Source: Arsenophonus sp052171275 | GTDB taxonomy: Bacteria > Pseudomonadota > Gammaproteobacteria > Enterobacterales > Enterobacteriaceae | NCBI GenBank assembly: GCA_052171275.1 | Contig: CM125795.1 | Span: forward strand, 1,302,001 to 1,366,000 | Direction of reading: 5' to 3' | DNA: 64,000 nt | In this document: positions 37,855-47,336 of the stretch, piece by piece | How the letters are laid out: every line of letters begins with the position of its first letter | Position numbering within the stretch: position 1 is the stretch's first letter | Translations under genes and position numbers: made by a program | The notes under the pieces: generated by a model | Told to the model about the DNA's origin: nothing | The model's database searches: none | The model's input: the letters and a program-made list of their open reading frames with translations, nothing else

Positions 37855-39162
37855 ATGGTTAATTATAATGATAAAAAAATAGTGATTATTGGATTAGGTA
37901 AAACAGGTCTATCGTGTATTCATTTTTTTTTATCACGTCAGGTTATACCACGTGTTATTGATACACGAATATCACCTCCAAGTAAGCATAAGTTACCAAT
38001 AGAAGTTATGTGCCATAATGGTAGTTGGAATACTGAGTGGTTGATGTCAGCTGATTTGATCGTTCTTAGCCCTGGTATATCTATTTCTACGCCGGAATTA
38101 AAAATAGCAGAAGATAATGGTATTGAAATCATTGGTGATATTGAGCTTTTTTGTCGAGAAACAGATAAATTTATTATTGCTATCACTGGATCTAATGGCA
38201 AAAGCACTATTACAACATTAGTTGCTCAAATGGCAAAAGCAGCTAATTGGAAAATCGGGGTTGGTGGTAATATAGGAACGCCAGCTCTAACATTATTAAA
38301 AAAAGATTATGATTTATATATATTAGAGCTTTCCAGTTTTCAATTAGAAACAACTTCAAGCTTAAAGGCTATAGTAGCAGTTATATTAAATATTACAGAA
38401 GATCATACAGATCGATATCCAGGAGGTTTTAAGCAATACCGTGCTGCTAAGTTACGAATTTATGATGGAGCTAAAGTTTGTGTTATTAATGAACAAGATT
38501 TACAAACATGGCCATTGTCTGGTCGTGATGTACGTTGTATTAGTTTTGGTATTAATAGCGGAGATTATCAATTAAATACTAATTATCAAGAATTGCAGGT
38601 AAAAGGAAAACCTATTATTAGCACAAGTAAACTAAGATTAATTTGTCAACATGACTATCTTAATGGAGTAACTGCACTAGCTTTAGCAGACGTAGTAAAT
38701 ATTCCACGTAAAGCAAGTTTAGCAGCATTAACTCAATATACTGGCTTACCTCATCGATGTCAATTAGTGCATAAAAATTTTGGTATTCAATGGATCAATG
38801 ATTCTAAATCAACTAATGTTGGCAGTACTAAAGCGGCTTTAAAAAGCCTACAAGTATATAGTACTCTTTATTTGTTATTAGGTGGAGAAGGGAAATCAGT
38901 AGATTTTTCATTATTAAAACCAGATATATCTGCAAAAAATATAAAATTGAGTTGTTTTGGACGAGATGGTTATCAATTGGCAAAATTAAAATCAAATAGT
39001 TTATTGTTAGATACAATGGAGGAATGTCTAAAAGCCATATCACAGGAATTAAAAGTCGGTGATATAGTTCTTCTTTCACCTGCTTGTGCAAGTTTTGATC
39101 AATTTCGTAACTTTAAGCATCGTGGTAAAAAATTTACAGAATTAGCGAAAGAGTTAGGTTAA
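37855..39162 (+). CDS. murD: UDP-MurNAc-L-alanine:D-glutamate ligase MurD
   Basis: Adds D-glutamate to UDP-MurNAc-L-Ala using ATP. It has 435 residues (E. coli 438). The N-terminal domain shows IIGLGKTGLS, which contacts the UDP sugar. The ATP loop GSNGKST is at 112-118, followed by ELSSFQLE and NITEDHTDRY. The C-terminal part has NDSKSTNVGST, LLGGEGKSVD and LLSPACASFDQF, all typical of MurD. It lies between mraY and ftsW with almost no spacing. Confidence 0.98.
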   Translation: MVNYNDKKIVIIGLGKTGLSCIHFFLSRQVIPRVIDTRISPPSKHKLPIEVMCHNGSWNTEWLMSADLIVLSPGISISTPELKIAEDNGIEIIGDIELFCRETDKFIIAITGSNGKSTITTLVAQMAKAANWKIGVGGNIGTPALTLLKKDYDLYILELSSFQLETTSSLKAIVAVILNITEDHTDRYPGGFKQYRAAKLRIYDGAKVCVINEQDLQTWPLSGRDVRCISFGINSGDYQLNTNYQELQVKGKPIISTSKLRLICQHDYLNGVTALALADVVNIPRKASLAALTQYTGLPHRCQLVHKNFGIQWINDSKSTNVGSTKAALKSLQVYSTLYLLLGGEGKSVDFSLLKPDISAKNIKLSCFGRDGYQLAKLKSNSLLLDTMEECLKAISQELKVGDIVLLSPACASFDQFRNFKHRGKKFTELAKELG

Positions 39163-39163
39163 T

Positions 39164-40351
39164 GTGTTGATGTTTAACTATAAAAGACTAAATAATTTGA
39201 ATAATAATAAATCTAATAACGGTATTCTGGATATTATTCTTTATGATCGTGTTTTAGTTTGGCTCACATTATGCCTAACGGTAATTGGTTTTATTATGGT
39301 GACCTCAGCTTCTGTGCAAATCGGAGAACGTTTAACAAAAGATCCATTTTTCTTTGCTAAACGTGATGCAATATATCTTATTTTATCTTTTATTTTAGCT
39401 TTATTATTATTAAATATTCCTATGTTTTTCTGGGAAAAGTATAATTTTTTATTATTAATAATTTCATTAATACTCTTATCAGTAGTACTTATTACAGGAA
39501 TTTCAGTTAATGGTGCTTCTCGTTGGATTAATATTGGCATTATACATATTCAGCCATCTGAAATAACAAAATTAGCCTTATTTTGTTATATATCAAGCTA
39601 TTTATCTAGAAAAATAGATGAAGTGAGAACGAGATTTTTAGGTTTTATTAAGCCAATCTGTATTTTAATGTTAATAACTTTTCTTCTGTTATTGCAACCT
39701 GATTTAGGGACAGTAATTATGTTAGTTATAACAACTTTAACATTATTATTCCTTGCTGGTGCCAGATTAGCACCATTTATTATGGGTATTACTATTTGTG
39801 TTATATGTGTTATTGGATTGATTTATTTTGAACCTTATAGATTACGTCGAATAACTTCATTTATTAATCCATGGGAAGATCCCTTTGGTAGTGGATACCA
39901 ATTAACACAATCGCTAATAGCGTTTGGCCGTGGAAAATTATTTGGACAAGGTTTAGGTAATTCTATTCAAAAATTAGAATATTTGCCTGAAGCACATACT
40001 GATTTTATTTTCTCGATTATAGCTGAAGAGCTGGGTTATATTGGTGTAGTATTAATTCTTTTAATGTTATTTTTAATTGCTTTTCGTAGCATAATGATTG
40101 GCAAACGTGCATTGGATATAGAACAATGTTTCTCAGGTTATTTAGCTTGTTCAATTGGTATTTGGTTTACTTTTCAAGTATTACTTAATATTGGCGCTAC
40201 TGCAGGAATTTTACCAACTAAAGGATTGACTCTACCATTAATTAGCTACGGTGGTTCTAGCTTATTAATTATGTTTGTTCTAATTACTATCTTATTACGT
40301 ATTGATTTTGAAACGCGTATTAAAAAATCACATGTATTTATAAGGAGATAG
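39164..40351 (+). CDS. ftsW: Septal peptidoglycan glycosyltransferase FtsW
   Basis: SEDS-family polymerase that, with FtsI, makes septal glycan from lipid II. About ten membrane segments; 395 residues from the GTG at 39164 (E. coli 414). Conserved blocks include SSVNGASRWI-like VNGASRWINIG, QPDLGTV, NPWEDPFGSGYQLTQSL, the periplasmic loop LPEAHTDFIFSIIAEELG and LPLISYGGSSLL. Possible starts are GTG 39164, TTG 39167 and ATG 39170; the AGG at 39155-39157 suits the GTG best, and the difference is only two residues. The N-terminal cytoplasmic tail is shorter than in E. coli. Confidence 0.97.
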   Translation: MLMFNYKRLNNLNNNKSNNGILDIILYDRVLVWLTLCLTVIGFIMVTSASVQIGERLTKDPFFFAKRDAIYLILSFILALLLLNIPMFFWEKYNFLLLIISLILLSVVLITGISVNGASRWINIGIIHIQPSEITKLALFCYISSYLSRKIDEVRTRFLGFIKPICILMLITFLLLLQPDLGTVIMLVITTLTLLFLAGARLAPFIMGITICVICVIGLIYFEPYRLRRITSFINPWEDPFGSGYQLTQSLIAFGRGKLFGQGLGNSIQKLEYLPEAHTDFIFSIIAEELGYIGVVLILLMLFLIAFRSIMIGKRALDIEQCFSGYLACSIGIWFTFQVLLNIGATAGILPTKGLTLPLISYGGSSLLIMFVLITILLRIDFETRIKKSHVFIRR

Positions 40352-40355
40352 TTAA

Positions 40356-41426
40356 ATGAATCAACAAAAACGACTAATGGTGATAGCAGGTGGTACAGGA
40401 GGTCATATTTTTCCAGGACTTTCTGTCGCTAATTACCTAAAACTAGAAGGATGGGATATTCGTTGGTTAGGAACTGCTGATAGAATGGAAGCAGATTTAG
40501 TTCCAAAATATGGAATTAATATTGAATTCATAAAAATTTCAGGTTTACGAGGTAAAGGTATCAAAGCCTTGTTAATATTACCATTTAAAATTATTAAAGC
40601 AATAAAACAAGCGAAAATAATTATAGATCGTTATCAACCTAATATCGTATTAGGTATGGGGGGATATGTTTCTGGTCCAGGGTGTCTTGCTGCATGGCTA
40701 TGTGATATTCCAATTGTATTGCATGAGCAAAATGGAATAGCTGGTTTAACTAATCGTTGTTTAGCTAAAATTGCAAAACATGTTTTACAAGCATTTCCAG
40801 GTGCATTTCTTGATGTTGCTGTAGTAGGAAATCCAATTCGCGAAACAGTATTACGATTACCTAAACCTGAAGAACGTTTAGCTAATCGTAATGGAGCGCT
40901 TCGAATTTTAGTAATAGGTGGTAGCCAAGGAGCAAAAATTTTAAATAAAACATTACCTGAAGTAGCTGCACAATTAAATAGAAAAGTTATAATCTGGCAT
41001 CAAACAGGAAAAGGTAATCATGAGATAACAAAAACTTTATATAAAAAGTTGTGTAGTAACTTCTCATACCTTTATAAAATAACTGAATTTATTGATAATA
41101 TAGCTGAAGCTTATGCATGGGCAGATATAATTATTTGTCGCGCAGGTGCTTTAACAGTTAGTGAAATTGCTGCTGCCGGTTTACCAGCAATTTTCATTCC
41201 TTTGAAACATAAAGATCGGCAACAATATTGGAATGCTTTACCATTAGAAAAAATAGGAGCAGCAAAAATTATTGAACATACTCAATTTTTAACAAATATA
41301 TTAGTACAATTAATAAATAAATTTTCACGGACTCAATTGTTGGATATGGCAAAAAAAGCACGATCGACATCAATTATTGATTCAACTAAGCGTGTCGCAA
41401 CAACTTTAATTAAAATTGCTGAATAA
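40356..41426 (+). CDS. murG: Lipid II synthase MurG (GlcNAc transferase)
   Basis: Peripheral inner-membrane glycosyltransferase that adds GlcNAc from UDP-GlcNAc to lipid I, giving lipid II. It has 356 residues (E. coli 355). The glycine-rich loop GGTGGH (12-17), LGMGGYVSGPG, HEQNGIAGLTNR, the second loop GGSQGA and the ICRAGALTVSEIAAAGLP nucleotide-sugar site are all present. A strong AAGGAG, lying within the last codons of ftsW, precedes the ATG by about 8 nt, one of the best ribosome sites in the window. Confidence 0.98.
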   Translation: MNQQKRLMVIAGGTGGHIFPGLSVANYLKLEGWDIRWLGTADRMEADLVPKYGINIEFIKISGLRGKGIKALLILPFKIIKAIKQAKIIIDRYQPNIVLGMGGYVSGPGCLAAWLCDIPIVLHEQNGIAGLTNRCLAKIAKHVLQAFPGAFLDVAVVGNPIRETVLRLPKPEERLANRNGALRILVIGGSQGAKILNKTLPEVAAQLNRKVIIWHQTGKGNHEITKTLYKKLCSNFSYLYKITEFIDNIAEAYAWADIIICRAGALTVSEIAAAGLPAIFIPLKHKDRQQYWNALPLEKIGAAKIIEHTQFLTNILVQLINKFSRTQLLDMAKKARSTSIIDSTKRVATTLIKIAE

Positions 41427-41486
41427 AAAATAATTTCATATTTACTAATCATAAAGTCATCGATATAAATCTATAAAGAGAATAAA

Positions 41487-42968
41487 GTGAATACAGAAGA
41501 ATTAGCTAAATTAAGAGAAATAGTACCAGAAATGCGTCGTGTTAAACATATCCATTTTATTGGTATTGGTGGTGTAGGAATGGGTGGTATTGCTGGAGTA
41601 TTAGCTAATGAAGGTTATAAAATTAGTGGTTCCGATTTGTTACCTAATGCAGTTACTCAGAAATTAATCGAATTTGGTGTAAAAATTTATTTCAATCATA
41701 GTCGAGAAAATATTAAAAATGCTTGTGTTGTTGTTGTATCAACAGCAATAGCTGCTGATAATCCAGAAATTATTGCAGCACAAGAAAAACATATTCCTAT
41801 CATTCAGCGAGCTGAAATGTTAGCAGAATTAATGCGGTTCCGTCATAGTATTGCTATCACAGGAACACATGGAAAAACAACTACTACAGCTATGATTGCC
41901 AGTATTTACACACAAGCAGGATTAGATCCAACGTTTATTAATGGGGGATTAATAAAAGCAACAGGAGTTCATGCGCATTTAGGTAGCAGTCGTTATTTAA
42001 TTGCGGAAGCCGATGAAAGTGATGCTTCTTTCTTGTATTTACAACCATTAATAGCCGTTATAACAAATATTGAAGCTGATCATATGGAAAATTATAATGG
42101 TGATTTTGAAAAATTAAAACTAACTTTCATTAATTTTTTAAATAATCTACCATTTTATGGTCTAGCTGTATTATGTATAGATGATCCAATAGTACGTTCA
42201 CTTTTAATAAAAATAAAGCGTTGTATTATAACTTATGGCTTTAGTGACGATACAGATGTTAGAATTACATCATATAAACAACAAGGTAATAAATGTTTAT
42301 TCACTGTAGTTCGAAAAAAAAGATCTAATTTAAAATTCATCTTGAATGTTCCAGGACGTCATAATGCATTAAATGCTACAGCAGCTATTGCAGTGGCAAC
42401 AGAAGAAGGTATTGAAGATAGTGCCATTATAAATGCATTAGAAAATTTTCAAGGTACTGGTCGGCGTTTTGATTTATTGGGGAATTTTCCTTTAGTTAAT
42501 ATTAATGGTAAAAAAGGTAACGTTATGTTAGTTGATGATTATGGTCATCATCCAACAGAACTTGATGTTACTATTAAAGCAGTAAAAGAAGGGTGGCCAA
42601 ATAAACGTATTGTAATGCTTTTTCAGCCACATAGATATACGCGTACGCGTGATTTATATAATGATTTTGTTAATATCCTAGGTAAGGTTGATGTATTGCT
42701 AATGTTAGATATTTATTCAGCAGGGGAAAAATATATTCATGGGATAGATAGTCAATCATTATGTAAAACAATTCGTGATATAGGTAAATTAGATCCTATT
42801 TTTATAACTGAACATGAAAAAATTAGTGAAATATTATCACAAATTATAGAAGATAATGATGTAATACTTATACAAGGAGCTGGAAATATCGATAAAATAG
42901 CACGTAATTTAGCTACCAATCATTTACGGCCGATTATGATAACAAGTGAGAAACAATATTATGGTTGA
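41487..42968 (+). CDS. murC: UDP-MurNAc:L-alanine ligase MurC
   Basis: First amino acid ligase of the pathway; joins L-alanine to UDP-MurNAc with ATP. It has 493 residues (E. coli 491). The start is GTG at 41487, chosen because the following residues (NTEELAKLREIVPEMRR) align from the first position with E. coli MurC. Motifs are HFIGIGGVGMGG (23-34), the ATP loop GTHGKTTTT (126-134), EADESDASF, NIEADHMENY, and DDYGHHPTE. A 60-nt gap separates it from murG; ddlB begins inside its last codons. Confidence 0.98.
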   Translation: MNTEELAKLREIVPEMRRVKHIHFIGIGGVGMGGIAGVLANEGYKISGSDLLPNAVTQKLIEFGVKIYFNHSRENIKNACVVVVSTAIAADNPEIIAAQEKHIPIIQRAEMLAELMRFRHSIAITGTHGKTTTTAMIASIYTQAGLDPTFINGGLIKATGVHAHLGSSRYLIAEADESDASFLYLQPLIAVITNIEADHMENYNGDFEKLKLTFINFLNNLPFYGLAVLCIDDPIVRSLLIKIKRCIITYGFSDDTDVRITSYKQQGNKCLFTVVRKKRSNLKFILNVPGRHNALNATAAIAVATEEGIEDSAIINALENFQGTGRRFDLLGNFPLVNINGKKGNVMLVDDYGHHPTELDVTIKAVKEGWPNKRIVMLFQPHRYTRTRDLYNDFVNILGKVDVLLMLDIYSAGEKYIHGIDSQSLCKTIRDIGKLDPIFITEHEKISEILSQIIEDNDVILIQGAGNIDKIARNLATNHLRPIMITSEKQYYG

Positions 42969-43881
42969 TAAAGTTGCCGTGCTTCTTGGCGGTAAAACTT
43001 CTGAAAGGAAAATATCATTGCAATCTGGTGAGGCTGTTGTTAATGGATTACGTGATGCTGGAATAAATGCATATCCAATTGATATAAAATATTTTTCTAT
43101 CATAAAATTAAAAAAAAATGGTTATAAAAAAGTTTTTATTGCCTTACATGGGCGTGGTGGTGAAGATGGCACTGTGCAAGGAATTTTAGAATCTTTAGAA
43201 TTACCATATACTGGTAGTGGCATTTTAGCTTCATCATTATCAATGGATAAGCTACGTAGTAAAAAATTATGGGCTAGTATAGGTTTGCCAGTTGCACCAT
43301 ATATAGTATTAGAAAAACAAAAATTAACAATGATGTCAGATAAAATACTTTTTGATTCTGTTTATCATTTAGGCTTACCTCTTATTATAAAGCCAATTCT
43401 TGAAGGTTCAAGTATTGGTGTAAGTAAAATAACTACTTTATCTCAATTAATTATTGCTCTAAAGTTTGCTTTTCGTTATGACAAAAATGTATTGATTGAG
43501 AAATATTTAAATGGACCAGAATATACTGTAGCAATTATAGGTGAGCAAGGATTACCTTCAATTCGTATTCAACCAGCCGGTGTTTTTTATGATTATAATT
43601 CAAAATATCTCTCTAATCAAACACAATATTTCTGTCCGAGTGGACTGAAAACTGAAGAAGAAGTAATGTTAAATAAATTAGCATTAGCGGCTTATAAAGC
43701 AATTGGTTGTAGTGGTTGGGGTCGTGTTGATATTATGAAAGATAACGACGGTGAATTTTATTTATTAGAAATAAATACTTCTCCAGGTATGAACAGACAT
43801 AGTTTAGTACCAATGGCTGCTAAACAAGCAGGTATTACATTTCCAGAGTTAGTTAAAAATATTTTGGAATTCGCAAAATAA
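42961..43881 (+). CDS. ddlB: D-alanine--D-alanine ligase DdlB
   Basis: ATP-grasp enzyme that makes the D-Ala-D-Ala dipeptide used by MurF. I chose the ATG at 42961, which gives 306 residues, the exact E. coli DdlB length, and the family start VDKVAVLLGG; an in-frame GTG at 42946 would add five unrelated residues. Motifs are HGRGGEDGTVQG, PYTGSG, SMDKLRSK, KPILEGSSIGVSK, WGRVDIM and EINTSPGMNRHSLVP. It overlaps the murC stop by 8 nt. It is the only ddl gene in the window. Confidence 0.97.
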   Translation: MVDKVAVLLGGKTSERKISLQSGEAVVNGLRDAGINAYPIDIKYFSIIKLKKNGYKKVFIALHGRGGEDGTVQGILESLELPYTGSGILASSLSMDKLRSKKLWASIGLPVAPYIVLEKQKLTMMSDKILFDSVYHLGLPLIIKPILEGSSIGVSKITTLSQLIIALKFAFRYDKNVLIEKYLNGPEYTVAIIGEQGLPSIRIQPAGVFYDYNSKYLSNQTQYFCPSGLKTEEEVMLNKLALAAYKAIGCSGWGRVDIMKDNDGEFYLLEINTSPGMNRHSLVPMAAKQAGITFPELVKNILEFAK

Positions 43882-43939
43882 TATATCACAATCATCACTA
43901 AACATTAATAATAAAAAATATAAAGAAAAACAACATGAT

Positions 43940-44695
43940 ATGAAAAAAAGTAATGGTTTTTATTTAGTTGGTATTATTTTCTTCTTAATTGTATTATGTA
44001 GCATTATATTAAGTGGATTAATGTTATTAAATTGGATGAAAGATGTTAATCAATTACCAATTTCTAAACTTGTGATTACCGGGAAACGCTATTACACATG
44101 TGATGATAATATTAGAAAAGCAATATTGTCATTAGGTATAACAGGTACATTTATGACTATAAATTTAAATGCAATCAAAAATCAAATAAAAACCATACCA
44201 TGGATAAGATATGTTATTGTACGTAAACAATGGCCTGATAAACTAAAAATTCATTTAATAGAATATAAACCTTATGCTAAATGGAATGATATTTTTTTTA
44301 TTAATATAGAAGGAACTATTTTTAATTTACCAACTTTAACAAATGTTAAAGATGATTTTTTATTATTGTATGGTCCTCAAGGAAGTCAACTGAAGGTATT
44401 AGAAATGTATCATGTTATGAAGCAACAATTATCCCCATATAATTTTAACATTAAGTCAGTATTAATGACAAAAAGACATGCTTGGAAATTAGTTTTACTC
44501 AATGATATTTGCTTAAATATCGGTAAACAAAATATTAAAGAAAGATTAAATCGTTTTATTGAACTTTATCCGATATTAGAACAAGTAACAGATAAATATA
44601 TTAAATATATAGATTTAAGATATCGTAGCGGTGTTGCTGTTAGATGGTTACCACTTTTAGTTGAACCTCCTCCTATCACATCTAAATTAAAATAG
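43940..44695 (+). CDS. ftsQ: Cell division protein FtsQ
   Basis: Bitopic divisome protein that links early (FtsA, FtsZ) and late (FtsL, FtsB, FtsW, FtsI) division proteins. It has 251 residues (E. coli 276). One membrane segment lies at about 7-31, then a POTRA domain (about 39-108) beginning LPISKLVITGKRYY, then the FtsQ beta domain with WKLVLLND and the conserved YIDLRYRSGVAVRW block near the end. The shorter length comes mainly from the cytoplasmic N-terminus and the C-terminal tail. Conservation is weaker than in neighbours, as normal for FtsQ; location between ddlB and ftsA supports it. Confidence 0.95.
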   Translation: MKKSNGFYLVGIIFFLIVLCSIILSGLMLLNWMKDVNQLPISKLVITGKRYYTCDDNIRKAILSLGITGTFMTINLNAIKNQIKTIPWIRYVIVRKQWPDKLKIHLIEYKPYAKWNDIFFINIEGTIFNLPTLTNVKDDFLLLYGPQGSQLKVLEMYHVMKQQLSPYNFNIKSVLMTKRHAWKLVLLNDICLNIGKQNIKERLNRFIELYPILEQVTDKYIKYIDLRYRSGVAVRWLPLLVEPPPITSKLK

Positions 44696-44737
44696 TTTTT
44701 TAAGACTGCTAGCTGATCAGATACAGGCAAATTAACC

Positions 44738-45994
44738 ATGATTAAAATGACGGATAGAAAATTAATAGTTGGTCTTGAAATTGGAACTTCAAAAGTTTCT
44801 GCGCTGATTGGTGAAATTCTGCCTGATGGGATGCTAAATATTATTGGTATTGGTAATTGTTCATCTAGAGGGATGGATAAAGGAGAAGTTAATGATTTAG
44901 AATCTGTCGTTAAATGCGTAAGGCAAGCTATTGATCAAGCTGAATTGATGGAAGATTGCCAAATATCATCGGTTTATTTAGCACTTTCCGGAAAACACGT
45001 TAGTTGCCAAAATGAAATAGGTATAGTACCCATTTCTGAGAATGAAGTTACTCAAGATGATGTAGATAATGTTGTTCATACAGCTAAATCAGTTCGTGTT
45101 CGCAATGAACATAGAATTTTACATGTTATTCCACAAGAATATTCTATCGATTATCAAGAAGGAATCAAAAATCCTGTTGGACTTTCAGGTGTGCGCATGC
45201 AAGCTAAAGTACATCTAATTACGTGTCATGATGATATGGCTAAAAATATTATTAAAGCAGTTGAACGATGTGGTTTAAAAGTAGAACAATTGATTTTTGC
45301 TGGCTTAGCATCAAGTTATTCTGTTTTAACTGAAGATGAACGTGATCTAGGTGTATGTGTTGTTGATATTGGCGGTGGAACAATGGATATAGCAGTTTAT
45401 ACTGCAGGAGCATTACGACATACTAAGGTTATACCATATGCTGGCAATGTTGTAACAAATGATATTGCTTATGCATTCGGCACACCACATAGCGATGCAG
45501 AAACAATAAAAGTTCATCATGGTTGTGCACTAGGTGCCATTGTTAGTAAAGATGAAAATGTTGAAGTACTAAGTATAGGTTGCCGTCCAGCGAGAAGTTT
45601 ACAGCGTCAAACATTGGCTGAAGTTATCGAGCCACGATACACAGAGTTGTTAAATTTAGTAAATGATGAAATTATAAAATTACAAAAACAATTACGTCAG
45701 GAAGGTGCCAAACATCATTTAGCGGCAGGTATTGTTTTAACAGGAGGTGGTGCTCAAATTGATGGTCTTGTGGAATGTGCTCAAAGAGTATTTCGTACAC
45801 AAGTACGCATCGGAAAACCATTAAATATAACAGGTTTAACAGATTATGTCAGGGAGCCTTATTATTCTACAGCTGTAGGGCTACTACATTATGGTAAACA
45901 GACTTATTTTAAAAATGAAATTGAAATAGATAAACATACATCAGTAAGTAGTTTGTTTAAAAGAATCACTAGTTGGCTAAGGAAAGAATTTTAA
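44738..45994 (+). CDS. ftsA: Cell division protein FtsA
   Basis: Actin-like ATPase that tethers FtsZ to the membrane and recruits the later divisome. It has 418 residues (E. coli 420) and is among the best conserved proteins here. Actin-fold nucleotide motifs are VGLEIGTSKVSALIGE near the start, CVVDIGGGTMDIAVY in the middle and VLTGGGAQIDG towards the end. The last 15 residues (SLFKRITSWLRKEF) form the amphipathic membrane-targeting helix. The ATG at 44738 has AGGCAA upstream. It is followed by ftsZ after 54 nt. Confidence 0.98.
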   Translation: MIKMTDRKLIVGLEIGTSKVSALIGEILPDGMLNIIGIGNCSSRGMDKGEVNDLESVVKCVRQAIDQAELMEDCQISSVYLALSGKHVSCQNEIGIVPISENEVTQDDVDNVVHTAKSVRVRNEHRILHVIPQEYSIDYQEGIKNPVGLSGVRMQAKVHLITCHDDMAKNIIKAVERCGLKVEQLIFAGLASSYSVLTEDERDLGVCVVDIGGGTMDIAVYTAGALRHTKVIPYAGNVVTNDIAYAFGTPHSDAETIKVHHGCALGAIVSKDENVEVLSIGCRPARSLQRQTLAEVIEPRYTELLNLVNDEIIKLQKQLRQEGAKHHLAAGIVLTGGGAQIDGLVECAQRVFRTQVRIGKPLNITGLTDYVREPYYSTAVGLLHYGKQTYFKNEIEIDKHTSVSSLFKRITSWLRKEF

Positions 45995-46048
45995 TTTTCT
46001 AAGAAGCAAATTTTCGTTTCTATATAAGAGATAAAGTGGAGAGAAATT

Positions 46049-47215
46049 ATGTTTGAACCGATAGAATTAACTAATGACGCAGTGATTAAAGTTATCGGCG
46101 TTGGTGGTGGTGGTGGTAATGCTGTTGAACATATGGTTCGTGAACGCATAGAAGGTGTTGAATTCTTTGCTGTTAATACAGATGCACAGGCATTGCGTAA
46201 AACATCAATAGGGCAAACAATTCAAATCGGTAATGATATCACAAAAGGTTTAGGAGCAGGAGCAAATCCTGAAGTCGGTCGTAATGCCGCCGAAGAAAAT
46301 CGTGAGGCTTTACGAAATGCGCTTGATGGAGCAGATATGATCTTTATTGCTGCTGGTATGGGTGGTGGTACAGGTACTGGTGCTGCACCTGTAGTAGCAG
46401 AAATTTCTAAGGAACTTGGTATACTAACAGTAGCTGTTGTGACAAAACCATTTAATTTTGAAGGTAAAAAAAGAATGACTTTTGCTGAAACAGGAATTTC
46501 AGAACTATCTAAGTATGTTGATTCATTAATTATAATTCCAAATGATAAACTATTAAAAGTTCTTGGACGGGGTATTTCTTTACTAGATGCATTCAGCGCA
46601 GCAAATGATGTATTAAAAGGAGCAGTTCAGGGTATAGCTGAACTTATTACTCGTCCAGGTTTAATGAATGTAGATTTTGCTGATGTTCGTACTGTAATGT
46701 CTGAAATGGGTTATGCGATGATGGGATCAGGTGTAGCACGAGGTGAAGATCGAGCTGAAGAAGCTGGGGAAATAGCAATTTCTAGTCCATTATTGGAAGA
46801 TATCGATTTATCTGGCGCTCGTGGCGTATTAGTTAATATTACCGCAGGTTTTGATTTACGACTTGATGAATTTGAAACAGTTGGTAATACTATTCGCGCT
46901 TTTTCATCAGATAACGCAACAGTTGTTATAGGTACTTCACTTGATCCTGAAATGAATGATGAATTACGTGTAACTGTAGTTGCAACAGGAATCGGTATGG
47001 ATAAACGACCAGAAATCACTCTTGTAACTAATAAAACAACCAAGAAATCATCATTAGAACAACGTTATCAACAAATGCAAAGTACAATACCAGATATTGT
47101 TCCTTTAACAGAAGAAAAATTTACTGCTAAAGTTGTCAACGAACAAAATATGCAATCAAATAAAGATATAGATTATTTAGATATTCCAGCTTTTTTAAGA
47201 AAACAGGCTGATTAA
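46049..47215 (+). CDS. ftsZ: Cell division GTPase FtsZ
   Basis: Tubulin-like GTPase that polymerises into the division ring. It has 388 residues (E. coli 383). The N-terminal GVGGGGGNAV block and tubulin signature GGGTGTG (105-111) bind GTP; the NVDFADVRTVM loop supplies the residues for GTP hydrolysis in the next subunit. The variable linker is short and charged, and the C-terminal peptide DYLDIPAFLRKQAD, which binds FtsA, is kept. The ribosome site GGAG is well placed. Codon use and G+C are visibly closer to a free-living gene than in most neighbours. Confidence 0.99.
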   Translation: MFEPIELTNDAVIKVIGVGGGGGNAVEHMVRERIEGVEFFAVNTDAQALRKTSIGQTIQIGNDITKGLGAGANPEVGRNAAEENREALRNALDGADMIFIAAGMGGGTGTGAAPVVAEISKELGILTVAVVTKPFNFEGKKRMTFAETGISELSKYVDSLIIIPNDKLLKVLGRGISLLDAFSAANDVLKGAVQGIAELITRPGLMNVDFADVRTVMSEMGYAMMGSGVARGEDRAEEAGEIAISSPLLEDIDLSGARGVLVNITAGFDLRLDEFETVGNTIRAFSSDNATVVIGTSLDPEMNDELRVTVVATGIGMDKRPEITLVTNKTTKKSSLEQRYQQMQSTIPDIVPLTEEKFTAKVVNEQNMQSNKDIDYLDIPAFLRKQAD

Positions 47216-47336
47216 TTATTAACAATTAATTAGTTTTTATAATTTTTATATTAAAATATATTACATTTTTTAAATGAAGATTAGCAAAGCAAATAGATTA
47301 ACAAAGTAATATAAGTTAGTCATATGAGAAAAAATG